From positions 80,650 to 144,649 of the forward strand of contig NZ_JPKG01000057.1 of the NCBI RefSeq assembly GCF_000735605.1: a stretch of DNA of 64,000 nucleotides, in the 5' to 3' direction. Source of the stretch: Allobosea sp. LC85 (GTDB taxonomy: Bacteria > Pseudomonadota > Alphaproteobacteria > Rhizobiales > Beijerinckiaceae). The position numbers and the translations under genes are program-made. Positions 17,669 to 26,364 of the stretch are shown here, piece after piece; the first letter of the stretch is position 1, and each line of letters opens with the position of its first letter. Under the pieces are notes generated by a model, which searched no databases, was not told where the DNA came from, and saw nothing but the letters and a program-made list of their open reading frames with translations.

Positions 17669-18730
17669 TTACGCCCCCTTCACCGCTTCGACGATGCTCA
17701 CGTCGGAGCTGGTGGGGATCACCCGCGTCAGGCGGAAGCCGGCCTTGGCGAGGAGCTGGCGGTATTCCTCCTCCGTTCGCTCCTGGCCGCCGGGCAGCAC
17801 CAGCATCACCATGTCGAGCACCTTGCCGGGATGGGGCGTGTCGCCGGCGGGCAGCACCATCTCCACCAGCAGCAGCCGCCCGTCGGGCTGCATGGCCTTG
17901 CGGACATGGCCGAGGATGGTGAGGCACTGCTCCTCGCTCCAGTCGTGGATGACGTGGGACAGCACATAAGCGTCGCCGCCGGCGGGAACCGTCTCGAAGA
18001 AGTCGCCTGCCTCGATCGCCACGCGCGCCTGCACGCGCCGTTCCGCCAGCAGGGCCGGCGCGTCGGCCACCACATGGGGCCGGTCGAACAGGATGCCGCG
18101 CGGCCCCTCGTGCCGCGCCAGGATCGCCGCGATCAGGTTGCCGGTGGCGCCTCCGACGTCGACGACGGTGCCGAAGGCCGAAAAGTCATAGGCCTCCGCG
18201 ACAGCGGGTGGTTCCCGGCCATGGAAGCCGACCATCGTCTCGCTGAACAGCGAGGCCTCGTCCGGATGCCGGCCGAGATACTCGAAGACCGGTGCGCCCT
18301 GCGCCTTCTCGAACGCCGTCCTGCCGGTCTGCAGCGAATAGACGATGTCGTCGAAGGCCCCCGCGAACCAGGGGCTGCCGGTGGTGAGGATCGTGGCCCG
18401 CGCCGAACCGGGCGCGCCCGTCTTCAGCGCCTCCCCCAGCGCCGTCAGGGCAAAGCGCTGGCCGGCCTGTTCGGCAAGCACGCCCAGGCTGGCGAGGCAG
18501 CGCATGAAGCGATGGAGCGAGGGCGCATGGAGCCCGAGCGGGCCGGCCAGGTCCTCGGCACTGCGAGGGCCGGGGGCCAGGTGATCGGCCAGGTCCAGCC
18601 TCGTCGCTGCGTAGACCAGACGCGAAACCCAGGCGGCCGTCGCCATCTGGATCAGGGTGACATGCGGGGGAGGCTCCTGCGCAACCGCGGGAGGCGCAAG
18701 GGTCGAAGCGGCGTCGGGCGTGTCGTCCAT
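17669..18730 (-). CDS. SAM-dependent O-methyltransferase (COMT-like, family 2)
   Basis: 353 residues from ATG 18730 with GGGAGAG upstream. The N-terminal dimerisation helices (TLIQMATAAWVSRLVYAATR) precede a Rossmann SAM domain with VVDVGGATGNLIAAIL and the catalytic-base region YVLSHVIHDWSEEQCLTIL, whose His-Asp-Trp matches plant and bacterial O-methyltransferases such as hydroxyneurosporene or antibiotic methylases. The substrate is probably a small hydroxylated molecule, but no biosynthetic genes adjoin. The reading frame extends upstream through the family A repeat, which is not part of the gene. Confidence 0.9.
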   Translation of the reverse strand: MDDTPDAASTLAPPAVAQEPPPHVTLIQMATAAWVSRLVYAATRLDLADHLAPGPRSAEDLAGPLGLHAPSLHRFMRCLASLGVLAEQAGQRFALTALGEALKTGAPGSARATILTTGSPWFAGAFDDIVYSLQTGRTAFEKAQGAPVFEYLGRHPDEASLFSETMVGFHGREPPAVAEAYDFSAFGTVVDVGGATGNLIAAILARHEGPRGILFDRPHVVADAPALLAERRVQARVAIEAGDFFETVPAGGDAYVLSHVIHDWSEEQCLTILGHVRKAMQPDGRLLLVEMVLPAGDTPHPGKVLDMVMLVLPGGQERTEEEYRQLLAKAGFRLTRVIPTSSDVSIVEAVKGA

Positions 18731-18777
18731 GGTACTCTCCCGAGAGGCCGATGATGGACTGGTAGCGCAACCCTGAA

Positions 18778-18875
18778 GCATCGGCCTGAAAAGTGGATTG
18801 CGGTTTTCGGGGCAAAGCCGATGCAGACACAAAAGGGTATCATCGGATCGGATGCGATTTCCGATCCGATGATCT
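18778..18875. repeat. family A palindromic repeat (full composite copy)
   Basis: Core unit gcatcggcctgaaaagtgg...cggggcaaagccgatgc, linker agacacaaaagggt, and tail palindrome atcatcggatcgg...ccgatccgatgat. It starts 48 bases upstream of the O-methyltransferase ATG, so that gene's promoter must lie inside or beyond it. Together with the 17551-17650 copy it brackets the methyltransferase gene in the same orientation. Confidence 0.93.
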
Positions 18876-19154
18876 CAATATCACGGCCGGCCAACGCTGA
18901 CACGCCATTGATGAGGTTGAATCATACCTCTGGGAGATGGCTGCCTTCGGGGAGGTCGCCGGGTTCGCGTTCTGCTGCGGCTCGAGCGCGGCGGGAACTA
19001 AGGCCGCGCACCATCGGCGGCCTTGAGGGTGAAGTTGTGATCCCGGCATCTGGCCTGCGAACGTCGGCTTGCGGGTGGTCAGTCAAGGACTTGAGGACCG
19101 CTTCCGTCACGCGAGTGAAAGTTCAGCTTTCCACCCGTTTTCGGACGTCAGAAG
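18876..19154. other. gene-free stretch beside IS remnant
   Basis: About 280 bases between a family A repeat and the presumed outer end of the insertion-sequence remnant. I see no convincing gene, hairpin terminator or RNA gene in it. Confidence 0.4.
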
Positions 19155-19183
19155 GACCGCTCCAGAGCATGCTGTTGAAGAAG

Positions 19184-19528
19184 TCAGGCGCGTTCGCATA
19201 CGAAGCCTGAATCGTCGCCATTGTGGATGTAGAAGTGGCCGACGAGGCGCCCCGCGGTGCCGATGACAACCCATCCGCGGCCGCAGGCCGGGTCGTTCTC
19301 ATCGTGCCCTTCCCATGAGAACTCCGCACAGGCTGAACCGTCGCGCGAGCCGTAGCGGACATCGAGGACGCCCTTCAGCGCACCAAAGGCGATCCCGCCG
19401 TCCGCCGCGCCGCGGAAGGTGAGATGCGCCTCCTCGACGAGATCGAGGACGTCATTGTCCCAGACATCCATCTCGACGATACGCCAGCGGCCGGCAAAAG
19501 CCTTGGCGAAGGCGGGAACCTTGGTCAT
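19184..19528 (-). CDS. hypothetical protein, possible IS passenger
   Basis: 114 residues, starting with ATG 19528, which overlaps the stop of the transposase fragment by one base (TGATG). The sequence (FAGRWRIVEMDVWDNDVLDL, SACAEFSWEGHDENDPACG, VVIGTAGRLVGHFYIHNGDD) has regular beta-like spacing and looks like an intact small globular protein. I believe similar proteins are widespread and annotated as hypothetical in alphaproteobacteria, but no function is known to me. It lies inside the presumed IS end, so it may be cargo carried by, or left beside, the element. Confidence 0.7.
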   Translation of the reverse strand: MTKVPAFAKAFAGRWRIVEMDVWDNDVLDLVEEAHLTFRGAADGGIAFGALKGVLDVRYGSRDGSACAEFSWEGHDENDPACGRGWVVIGTAGRLVGHFYIHNGDDSGFVCERA

Positions 19529-19659
19529 CAGCCGGTCTCCGCGCTGAGCTTCTGCAAGCGCACCAGATTGTAGGCGGCAGCGCTGAAGGCGAAAGCCGCA
19601 CCAAGGACCGAAACAGGGAGACAGTCGGTATCGACTTTGTTGTTCGGACGGTCGTCCAT
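19528..19659 (-). pseudogene. transposase C-terminal fragment
   Basis: A 43-codon frame opening at ATG 19659 and ending with AFAFSAAAYNLVRLQKLSAE then TG-stop. The AAYNLVRL-KL ending is the usual C-terminal helix of IS1182/IS5-group DDE transposases. None of the catalytic DDE core is present in the preceding bases, so this is a truncated relic. It points to past insertion between the methyltransferase and the ABC operon. Confidence 0.6.
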
Positions 19660-19727
19660 TTAGTCACCGTGGCACGTGATCACGCTCTGATAAGAGGAGC
19701 CGTGAATGGTTTGGCATTCCGATGTTT

Positions 19728-20720
19728 TCACTCGGTCGCTATGATGTCCTCCTTCCGAAATCCCATCCGGACCAAGCCATTTGTCCTGAGCGCGGCGATC
19801 TCATCGCTTGTCTCGGTCAGCACCGTGATTTCAATGCCCTCCAGCTCCAGAATGAGCCGGTATCCACGTCCGATAAAGATCACTGAAAGCAACCTTGCCT
19901 CGAAAACCTGGTTACAGTCGTTCGCCTGCGAACCGACGCGCAGTTTTTCGGGCCGCACTGCTACCGTGCCGGTCGGCGTTGGAATGAAGTTGCACTCTCC
20001 CAGAAAGCCAGCGACGAAGCGATTGGCCGGCCTATCGTAGAGATCGCGCGGGCTCGCCGCCTGAACGATGCGGCCCTTGTCCATCAGCGCGATCCTGTCG
20101 GAGAGGAAGAGGGCCTCTTCCTGATCATGCGTGACATAGACGACCGTGGCGCCGACCGCCGCGTGCAGCCGCTTCAGCTCCAGCTGGATGGACTGTCGGA
20201 GGTTCTTGTCGAGCGCGCCGAGCGGCTCGTCCATCAGCAGGATATCGGGCTTGATGACGAGGGCACGCGCCAGCGCGACGCGCTGCTGCTGCCCGCCCGA
20301 GAGCTGGCGCGGCAGGCGCTCCGCATAGGCCGTCAGATCGACCAGCGCCAAGGCCTCTTCGACGCGGCTCGTGATCTCGGCCTTCGTCAGCCTGCGCATT
20401 TCCAGGCCGAAGGCGACGTTGCGGCGCACGCTCATATGCGGGAACAGCGCATAGTTCTGGAAGACCATGCCGATGTTGCGCTTCGAGACGGGCACCGGGC
20501 CGATATCGGTGCCGCCGATGAGGATCGCGCCGGTATCATAGTTCTCGAAGCCCGCGATGGTCTTGAGCAGCGTCGTCTTGCCCGAGCCGGAGGCGCCGAG
20601 CAGCGTGCAGAATTCGCCCGCGGCAATCTCCAGCGAGACACCGTTGAGCGCCTTGGTGGCGCCGTAGCTCTTGTCGAGCGAGCGGATCGAGACGGCCTTG
20701 CCGAGAGCGGGAACGGTCAT
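19728..20720 (-). CDS. ABC transporter ATP-binding protein (PotA/FbpC-like)
   Basis: 330 residues. Walker A GASGSGKTTLLKTIAGFENY, Q-loop VFQNYALFPHMSV, signature RQLSGGQQQRVALARALV, Walker B ILLMDEPLGALD and H-loop VTHDQEEAL are all present. A C-terminal TOBE-type domain (after about residue 240) contains RPEKLRVGS. It powers import by the PotB-PotC-like fused permease whose stop lies one base upstream of this start. Last gene of the operon 26044-19728. The C-terminus departs from classical PotA, so the substrate need not be a polyamine. Confidence 0.92.
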   Translation of the reverse strand: MTVPALGKAVSIRSLDKSYGATKALNGVSLEIAAGEFCTLLGASGSGKTTLLKTIAGFENYDTGAILIGGTDIGPVPVSKRNIGMVFQNYALFPHMSVRRNVAFGLEMRRLTKAEITSRVEEALALVDLTAYAERLPRQLSGGQQQRVALARALVIKPDILLMDEPLGALDKNLRQSIQLELKRLHAAVGATVVYVTHDQEEALFLSDRIALMDKGRIVQAASPRDLYDRPANRFVAGFLGECNFIPTPTGTVAVRPEKLRVGSQANDCNQVFEARLLSVIFIGRGYRLILELEGIEITVLTETSDEIAALRTNGLVRMGFRKEDIIATE

Positions 20721-20721
20721 G

Positions 20722-22407
20722 TCATGTGCGCTTCGAGACGAGGAGATTGGCGCCGAGCACCAGGATCGTCACCAGGATGATCAGGCAGGAGGCCGCGATG
20801 ATGGTCGGGTCGATCTCGTGCGCGACGCCCTCATACATCAGCTTGGGGAGGGTGCGGCTGCGGATATTGGTCAGGAACAGCGCGATCACCACGTCGTCGA
20901 AGGAGGTGATGAAGGCAAAAATCGCCCCCGCCGCAATGCCGGGCGCGATGCCGGGCAGCATGACCCGCCGAAACATCGTCGGCCATGATGCGCCGAGACC
21001 CAGCGCTGCGAGTTCGAGATTGCCGTCGAAGGATTTCAGCGCGGCGCGCACTGTGATGAAGACATAGGGCGTCGCCAGCACGACATGGCCGAGCGCAACG
21101 CCCCAGATCGAGCCGACGAGGCCGGTGGGCGCGAGGAGGTAGTAAAGCCCGACGGCCAGGATGATCACCGGCACGATCATCGGCAGGATGAAGATCGTCT
21201 CGACCGCCGCGCGCCAGCGCGGCCGCATCCGCGAGACGCCAAGCGCGGCGAGCGTACCCAACACGACCGAGCTCACGACGACGACGCCGGCGATCTGCAA
21301 CGAACGGGTCAGCGCCGCGACCCATTTGCTGGTCGAGAAGAAGTTCGCGTACCAGGTCAGGCTGTAGCTCTCGGGCGGGAAGCTGAGAAAGGGCGAGGAT
21401 CCCAGGCTCATCGGGAAGACGATGATGATCGGCGCGATCAGGAAGGCTGCGACGAGCCCGGCCGCGGCGACCGTTGCCCAGCCACCAGGCGAGCGCCCGC
21501 GCGAGGTCACGGTAAAGGGCTCGCCGGCCTTGCCGCCCCCGCTCTCGATCAGCCGCTCCAGCCCGAAGAAGCGCTGGAACAGAACCAGCATCGAGATGGT
21601 CGCGACGAGCAGGACAGTCGCCAGCGCAGCGGCGAAGGGCCAGTTGAGATCGGTGTTGATGTTCGAGGCGATCATCTGCGCGATCATGGTCTGGCCCGGC
21701 CCGCCCATAAGGGCCGGTGTCAGATAGAAGCCGATCGCGTTCATGAACACGATCATTGACCCGGCCACCACGCCCGGCGCCGTCAGCGGCAGGATAATGC
21801 GGGCGAAGATGGTGAGCGGCCCGGCGCCGAGGCTTTCTGCCGCCTGCACCGTCGAGAGTTCGAGATTGCGGAAAGCGGCATAGAGCGGCAGCACGATGAA
21901 AGGCATGAGCACATGCGTCATGCCGATCAGAACGCCGGAGAGATTGTAGATGAAGGCGATGGGCGAGGAGGTAAGCCCGCTGCCCATCAGCAGCTTGTTC
22001 ACGACGCCGTTGCTCTGGAGCAGGATGATCCAGGCCGTGGTGCGCACCAGCGCGCTCGTCCAGAATGGCAACAGCACGAGCAGCAGCAAGAGGCTGCGCA
22101 TGCGCGGGCCGACCGTCGCCATGACATAGGCGAGTGGATAGCTCGCCAGCACGGCGAGCAGTGTGACGAGCGCGGCGATGCCAAGCGTCGTGCCCAGTAC
22201 CGAGCGATAGACCGGGACGTCGACCATGCGCTGGAAATGCGCGAGGGTGAAACCACCCTCGCCGAAGGCCAGCCGCAGCAGGGAGAACACTGGCACCGCG
22301 AACAGGATCGCGAGGACGAGCGCGAAGGGCAGAAGCCCGAGCCAGACCGGGAAGCCATGCCAGGCCGCGCGGCGGCCGGGCTCTGCATGGCGGGCGATCA
22401 TTGTCAC
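20722..22407 (-). CDS. fused two-domain ABC permease (PotB-PotC-like)
   Basis: 561 residues, twice the length of a single permease. It has two BPD_transp_1 halves, each with about six membrane spans and an EAA-type loop: AAESLGAGPLTIFARIILPL in the first half and LAALGLGASWPTMFRRVMLP in the second. In most spermidine/putrescine or iron(III) importers these are separate genes, although fused forms are known (FbpB type). Inner-membrane channel of the module, between the M24 hydrolase gene (10 bases upstream) and the ATPase gene (1 base downstream). Confidence 0.92.
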   Translation of the reverse strand: MTMIARHAEPGRRAAWHGFPVWLGLLPFALVLAILFAVPVFSLLRLAFGEGGFTLAHFQRMVDVPVYRSVLGTTLGIAALVTLLAVLASYPLAYVMATVGPRMRSLLLLLVLLPFWTSALVRTTAWIILLQSNGVVNKLLMGSGLTSSPIAFIYNLSGVLIGMTHVLMPFIVLPLYAAFRNLELSTVQAAESLGAGPLTIFARIILPLTAPGVVAGSMIVFMNAIGFYLTPALMGGPGQTMIAQMIASNINTDLNWPFAAALATVLLVATISMLVLFQRFFGLERLIESGGGKAGEPFTVTSRGRSPGGWATVAAAGLVAAFLIAPIIIVFPMSLGSSPFLSFPPESYSLTWYANFFSTSKWVAALTRSLQIAGVVVVSSVVLGTLAALGVSRMRPRWRAAVETIFILPMIVPVIILAVGLYYLLAPTGLVGSIWGVALGHVVLATPYVFITVRAALKSFDGNLELAALGLGASWPTMFRRVMLPGIAPGIAAGAIFAFITSFDDVVIALFLTNIRSRTLPKLMYEGVAHEIDPTIIAASCLIILVTILVLGANLLVSKRT

Positions 22408-22417
22408 GCCGTTCGCC

Positions 22418-23548
22418 TCACGCCACGAAAAGCTGGCGCGGGAAGTTCGTCAGCCGCTCACAGCCGCCTTCCGTGATGGTGATGGTCTCGGACATGCCGA
22501 ACCCCTTGGCCAGCACGTAGGTATGGAAGGTCATGCCGGGCTCGAAGCGCCAGGTCGCCGTCGGCTCGGCCTCCAGCGGCTCGCCGCCATTGGGCTGCAG
22601 CATGAGACCGACCGAGTAGAAGGTCTTGTTGGTGTAGGTCTCGCGCAGGCCAGCGGCCAGCACGCCCTCGCGATAGATCGCGTCCGGAATGGTCGCCGCC
22701 ACGCCGGGCTTCACGGCCGCGATCGCTGCATCCTGGATGGCGATGAGCGTCTCGACGATGGCGTGTTCCTCATCGGTTGCGGTGGCGACCTTGATCGGCC
22801 GCATGAAGCGGGCGTGGTAGTGGCGGACATTGGGGGTGGTTTCGAGTTGGACGATGTCGCCCGTCTCCAGCACACGGTCCGAGTACCCACCATGGAGATG
22901 ATAGGCGCGCTCGCCCGAGGAGAGGACGCCAGGGCCGGGCAGGTCGCTGCCGGCACGGATCATCGCGGCGCAGATCTCGGCCGCCATCTCGCGCTCGGTC
23001 GCTCCGGCCCTGGCCGAGGCGATGCCGGCCGCCATGCCGGCCTCGGCCGCCTTGCCGGCAGCGCGCTGATAGGCGATCTCGGCCGGCGACTTGATGAAGC
23101 GCATGGCGCTGGCGAAGCGTGAGGCGTCACTCCATTGCGCCTCCGGCAAGGCTGCACGCAGGCCCTCATAGCGGGAAACGCTGAGCGTCCAGGCCTGCAT
23201 CTCGACGGCGAGTCTCGGCTTTTCGCCAGCCGCCTGGCGGATGGCGCGAGCCGCGACCGCGATGCGATCGTCTGAATCGGTCCACATCACCCGCTTGGGG
23301 AAGGCGCAGGTGGCGTCGAGATAATATTCCTCGACATCGCGGCAAAACAGCACCGGCTCCCCGGAGGCCGGGATCACGGCGAACTGGAAGCTCGAATAGC
23401 CGCGGGTGAAGAAGCCGGTGAGATAAGTCACCGTCTCCGGCAGGAAGGCGATGAACGCGTCCTGTCCGGTCCGCGCCAACTCGGCGCGGACCTTCTCGAC
23501 CCGCGCGAGATAATCCGCGCGCGGGAACCAGGGTCTCGCGATCGACAT
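22418..23548 (-). CDS. M24 'pita-bread' hydrolase, creatinase-like, metal ligands absent
   Basis: 376 residues from ATG 23548 (AAGGAG upstream). A creatinase N-terminal domain (ETVTYLTGFFTRGYSSFQFA) precedes the M24 fold. In metal-dependent M24 peptidases two Asp follow GDIV-; here that stretch is GDIVQLETTPNVRHYHARFM, with neither Asp in place. The His of the YSVG region and the first Glu (PGMTFHTYVLAKG) are also missing. That pattern fits creatinase or ectoine-hydrolase relatives, which cleave C-N bonds without metal, better than Xaa-Pro peptidase. It is encoded inside the transporter operon, so it most likely hydrolyses the imported compound. The frame extends upstream over the binding-protein gene but has no reason to start there. 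Confidence 0.85.
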   Translation of the reverse strand: MSIARPWFPRADYLARVEKVRAELARTGQDAFIAFLPETVTYLTGFFTRGYSSFQFAVIPASGEPVLFCRDVEEYYLDATCAFPKRVMWTDSDDRIAVAARAIRQAAGEKPRLAVEMQAWTLSVSRYEGLRAALPEAQWSDASRFASAMRFIKSPAEIAYQRAAGKAAEAGMAAGIASARAGATEREMAAEICAAMIRAGSDLPGPGVLSSGERAYHLHGGYSDRVLETGDIVQLETTPNVRHYHARFMRPIKVATATDEEHAIVETLIAIQDAAIAAVKPGVAATIPDAIYREGVLAAGLRETYTNKTFYSVGLMLQPNGGEPLEAEPTATWRFEPGMTFHTYVLAKGFGMSETITITEGGCERLTNFPRQLFVA

Positions 23549-23550
23549 GA

Positions 23551-24588
23551 TCACTCCTTGAGCATCGCGGTGTAGGCCTCGGTCACGCGCGGGCCGGCCT
23601 CGGCCCACCACGCGATGTCGAGGAACAATGCGCTTTTCAGGCGCTCTGGCGTCGAGGGCAGGGTCTCGGCGCGGGCGGTCGGAATCGTCTCCCAAGCCTG
23701 CTCGGTCACCGGGCCATAGGCAACGAATTCGCTCAGCCGAGCGTTGTTCGCTGGCTTGACGATGTAGTTGAGGAAGGCAACGGCCTCGGCCTTGTTGGGC
23801 GCGCCCTTGGGGATCATGAAGAAGCCGACCTGTGGAATCTGCTGCTCCCAGGCCATGGCGATCGGCAGCTTGGACTCGATGCCGGACTGGAAGCGTCCGT
23901 TCCAGCCGAGCGCCATCACGACTTCGCCGGAGCCGAGCGCCTGGACGGGCTGGGCGCCGCTCGCCCACCAGACCGCGACGTTCGGCTTGAGCGCCCGGAT
24001 CTTGTCGAGCGCGCGCTTGAGCCCGATCTCGGTCGAGAGCGTCTTGTAGACGTCGTCCATCGGCACGCCATCAGCGAGAAGGGCGGCCTCGACGACCGTC
24101 TCCGGCTTGTCGGGCAGCGTGCGCTTGCCGGGGAACTTTGTGACGTCCCAGAAATCGGCGAAGCTCCTGGGCTGCGGGCCGCCGGCGGGGAAAGCCTTGG
24201 TCGAGTAACCGATCAGTGTCGAAAAAATCTCGGAGGGGATGCCGTAATCGTTGCGGGCGCCGGGAATGACATGATCGGTTTTCACCATATCGGGCGTGAT
24301 TTTTTCGAACAGGCCGAGCTTGACGCCGCGCATCAGCCCGCCGCCGCCGGCCGTAACGACGTCCCAGGTCACGGATTTGGTGTCGACCATCGCCTTGATC
24401 TTGGCGGTCTCGGGACCGGTGTCTTCCTCGACCTTGATGCCCGTCTCCTTGGTGAAGGGTACGATCCAGGCTTTGCGGATCGCCTCCTGATAGGCTCCAC
24501 CCCATGAGGCGAAGGTCATCTCCTTGGCGCTGGCAGCGACCGGAGCGAGCAGGGCCATCGCAGCGACTGCGACGATGAGCTTCTTCAT
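23551..24588 (-). CDS. PotD-like ABC transporter periplasmic binding protein
   Basis: 345 residues from ATG 24588, with AGGAG at good spacing; ATG 24603 is weaker. Signal peptide MKKLIVAVAAMALLAPVAAS ends near ASAKE. The mature N-terminus MTFASWGGAYQEAIRKAWIV and the segment DVVTAGGGGLMRGVKLGLFE are typical of the SBP_bac_8 PotD/PotF group, which binds polyamines and various amines. It is encoded upstream of the M24 hydrolase and the permease, with 2 bases to the former. The ligand cannot be named. Confidence 0.9.
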   Translation of the reverse strand: MKKLIVAVAAMALLAPVAASAKEMTFASWGGAYQEAIRKAWIVPFTKETGIKVEEDTGPETAKIKAMVDTKSVTWDVVTAGGGGLMRGVKLGLFEKITPDMVKTDHVIPGARNDYGIPSEIFSTLIGYSTKAFPAGGPQPRSFADFWDVTKFPGKRTLPDKPETVVEAALLADGVPMDDVYKTLSTEIGLKRALDKIRALKPNVAVWWASGAQPVQALGSGEVVMALGWNGRFQSGIESKLPIAMAWEQQIPQVGFFMIPKGAPNKAEAVAFLNYIVKPANNARLSEFVAYGPVTEQAWETIPTARAETLPSTPERLKSALFLDIAWWAEAGPRVTEAYTAMLKE

Positions 24589-24615
24589 CACGCTTCTCCT
24601 CATGTTGGACCGCGC

Positions 24616-25323
24616 TCAGGCGGTCTTGGCGCCGCAGAGCGCGGCGAATTTGCTGAGCATGGTTTTGGCGGGCAGAGCCTCGTCGGCAGTGGCCTTGAGG
24701 TGGTCGATATCGGCGCCGTCGCGCTCCATCGTCGCGCGGCTCTGCTCGAACCAGATCTGCGCCTGGTCCCGCGTAATCTCGGGGTGGCCCTGGATGCCCC
24801 AGGCCTTGCGGTCGCGATAGCGCCAGATCTGGTTGGGACAGAGATCGCTTGTGGCCAGCACCCGCATGTCGGGATGGTCGGCGCGGACCTCGTCATTATG
24901 CCAGACGAACATGTAGACGCGCTCGCCGATCTCGTCGGCGATGAGATCGGTGCGGGCCGCAGGCGTGACGTCGAGCCATTTGTTGCCGACCTCGCAGAAG
25001 GAGCGCCGAAAGACCTGATCACGTCCGCATAGGGCCGAGGCCAGGATCTGGCTGCCGAAGCAGACCCCGAGCATCGGGATGCCGAGCTTGTCTGCCTGCT
25101 GGATCAGCTCATGCTCGCGATGGATGAAGGGCACATCCTCATAGGCGCCATGCGGGCTGCCCGAGAGGAAGATGCCGTCATAGCCATCGAGCTGCTCCGG
25201 GAAATCGCCGTCGAAGGCCCAGCGCGCGTCGACGTCGAGCCCCCAGGCGCCGAAGCGCTCGGGCAGTTTCGCGACGGAGTCGCGGCGGGGTCCATTGTGC
25301 AGATAGAGCAGGCGTCCGCTCAT
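24616..25323 (-). CDS. class I glutamine amidotransferase-like hydrolase
   Basis: 235 residues. Nucleophile elbow MLGVCFGSQILASAL with the catalytic Cys, and the His-x-Glu pair in AWGIQGHPEITRDQA, complete the GATase1 triad; SGSPHGAYED supplies the oxyanion strand. As a free-standing protein it belongs to the GMP-synthase-like group rather than a biosynthetic subunit. In catabolic clusters such proteins often hydrolyse gamma-glutamyl amides (compare PuuD). Being second in an amine-type uptake operon supports a hydrolytic, catabolic role. The substrate is inferred only by context. Confidence 0.88.
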   Translation of the reverse strand: MSGRLLYLHNGPRRDSVAKLPERFGAWGLDVDARWAFDGDFPEQLDGYDGIFLSGSPHGAYEDVPFIHREHELIQQADKLGIPMLGVCFGSQILASALCGRDQVFRRSFCEVGNKWLDVTPAARTDLIADEIGERVYMFVWHNDEVRADHPDMRVLATSDLCPNQIWRYRDRKAWGIQGHPEITRDQAQIWFEQSRATMERDGADIDHLKATADEALPAKTMLSKFAALCGAKTA

Positions 25324-25378
25324 CCCGTCACTCCTTGTCCTGAGGCAGCAGGGTCCTGAGGCAGCAAGCCGGCCCGTC

Positions 25379-26044
25379 TCACATCGCCTCCTTCGCCAGC
25401 GTTCCCGCCAGAAGATCGAGGATTCCCTGCCGCGTATTGTCGATATGAGCCTGCATGGCGCGCGCGGCGCCCTCGGCGTCGCCGGCCTCGATTGCGGCGA
25501 GGATGGCGAGATGCTCGTTCTTGCCGGGCTCGAAGCGGCGCGGGATGCGCGAGAGCCCGAACATGCGGGTGCGCTCGCGCAGATCCTTGACCAACCGCGC
25601 CATCAGCCGGTTGCCGCCGGCTTCGGCGATCGAGAGATGGACGAGGTCGTCGACGCTCCAGTGCCTGTCATGGGAAACGGCTGCCGGGCTGACCATGCCT
25701 TCGACGGCGGATCGGATTTCGGCGATGCGAGCCGCCGCCAAACGTCCTGTCGCCAGTCGGGCTGTCTCGCCTTCCAGAACCCGCCGGGTTGCGAGAATCT
25801 CCATGACGTCCTCGATCGAGACGCTGTGGACGGTGAGGAGCCGCTTGTCTCGGCGCAGATACCCTTCCCCTGCAAGACGCCCGAGCGCTTCGCGAACCGG
25901 CGTCCGTGACAGCCCGAGCAACTCGGCCAGGCGACGATCCTGAACCACCGCTCCGCCTGGCAGATCGCCGGCGAGGATCATCTGGCGAATTTGCTGCATG
26001 GCGCGCTCGGCCAGCGACGCGTCGTCAGTTTGCAGGTCAGTCAA
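25379..26044 (-). CDS. GntR family regulator, FCD domain
   Basis: About 221 residues. Winged helix: RAMQQIRQMILAGDLPGGAV, LAELLGLSRTPVREALGRLA; the C-terminal FCD ligand domain has acidic/His metal-site candidates (VDDLVHLSIAEAGG, KNEHLAILAAIEAGD). I chose TTG 26044, which has GGAG six bases upstream. A TTG at 26083 would start the frame 13 codons earlier, inside a perfect operator-like palindrome, and has no ribosome site. First gene of the uptake operon and its likely autoregulated, ligand-responsive repressor. Confidence 0.85.
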   Translation of the reverse strand: MTDLQTDDASLAERAMQQIRQMILAGDLPGGAVVQDRRLAELLGLSRTPVREALGRLAGEGYLRRDKRLLTVHSVSIEDVMEILATRRVLEGETARLATGRLAAARIAEIRSAVEGMVSPAAVSHDRHWSVDDLVHLSIAEAGGNRLMARLVKDLRERTRMFGLSRIPRRFEPGKNEHLAILAAIEAGDAEGAARAMQAHIDNTRQGILDLLAGTLAKEAM

Positions 26045-26071
26045 CCGCGTCTCCGATCGGTCGGGATACTT

Positions 26072-26083
26072 TTGGTATACCAA
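26072..26083. promoter_or_regulatory. GntR/FadR-type operator palindrome
   Basis: The 12-base sequence ttggtataccaa is a perfect palindrome containing TGGT-AT-ACCA, close to the TGGT-N-ACCA core bound by FadR-subfamily GntR proteins. It lies 28 bases upstream of the proposed TTG start of the GntR/FCD gene at 26044, where repression of the operon would be expected. Binding is inferred. Confidence 0.6.
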
Positions 26084-26364
26084 CGTGATTGATCACGGCC
26101 GTCAATCCCGCTGCTGCCTTCCTTTGCCGCAGAGCGAGCTCATTCATTGGGCGAATGTCACTTTGCCCAGCGCGTTCGCCATCTCCATGCAGCGGCCCCG
26201 CGCCACGTCCGAAGAGGAGGCGTGCGCTCCCCAAGCAAACATGCGTTTGGCATCAGACAGCGAGACTGGTTCAGGCCCGCTGCGGTATGGTTACATCGGG
26301 TAAGGCGCCGATTTCGGAACGGTACTGGCCATGCTGGCCCGTCGGTTTCGGCCTCATCCGGCCA

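Larger units (their letters stand above)
19155..19659 (-). mobile_element. remnant of an IS1182/IS5-type insertion sequence (3' end)
   Basis: On the reverse strand a transposase C-terminus (19659-19528) overlaps a 114-residue gene, which is followed by cttcttcaacagcatgctc (about 19175-19157). That is similar to the ttttttcaacagcctgct end common in IS1182-group elements. The 5' part of the transposase and the other terminal repeat are missing, so the element cannot move. Boundaries are approximate; the family call rests on recognising the transposase tail. Confidence 0.5.

Noticed and set aside
24616..25323. Amidotransferase as a GMP synthase or anthranilate synthase subunit
   Set aside because: No synthetase domain or partner gene; it is embedded in an uptake operon, so a hydrolytic catabolic role fits better.
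26083..26083. TTG at 26083 as start of the GntR gene
   Set aside because: It lies inside a perfect operator palindrome and has no Shine-Dalgarno sequence; TTG 26044 with GGAG is better.
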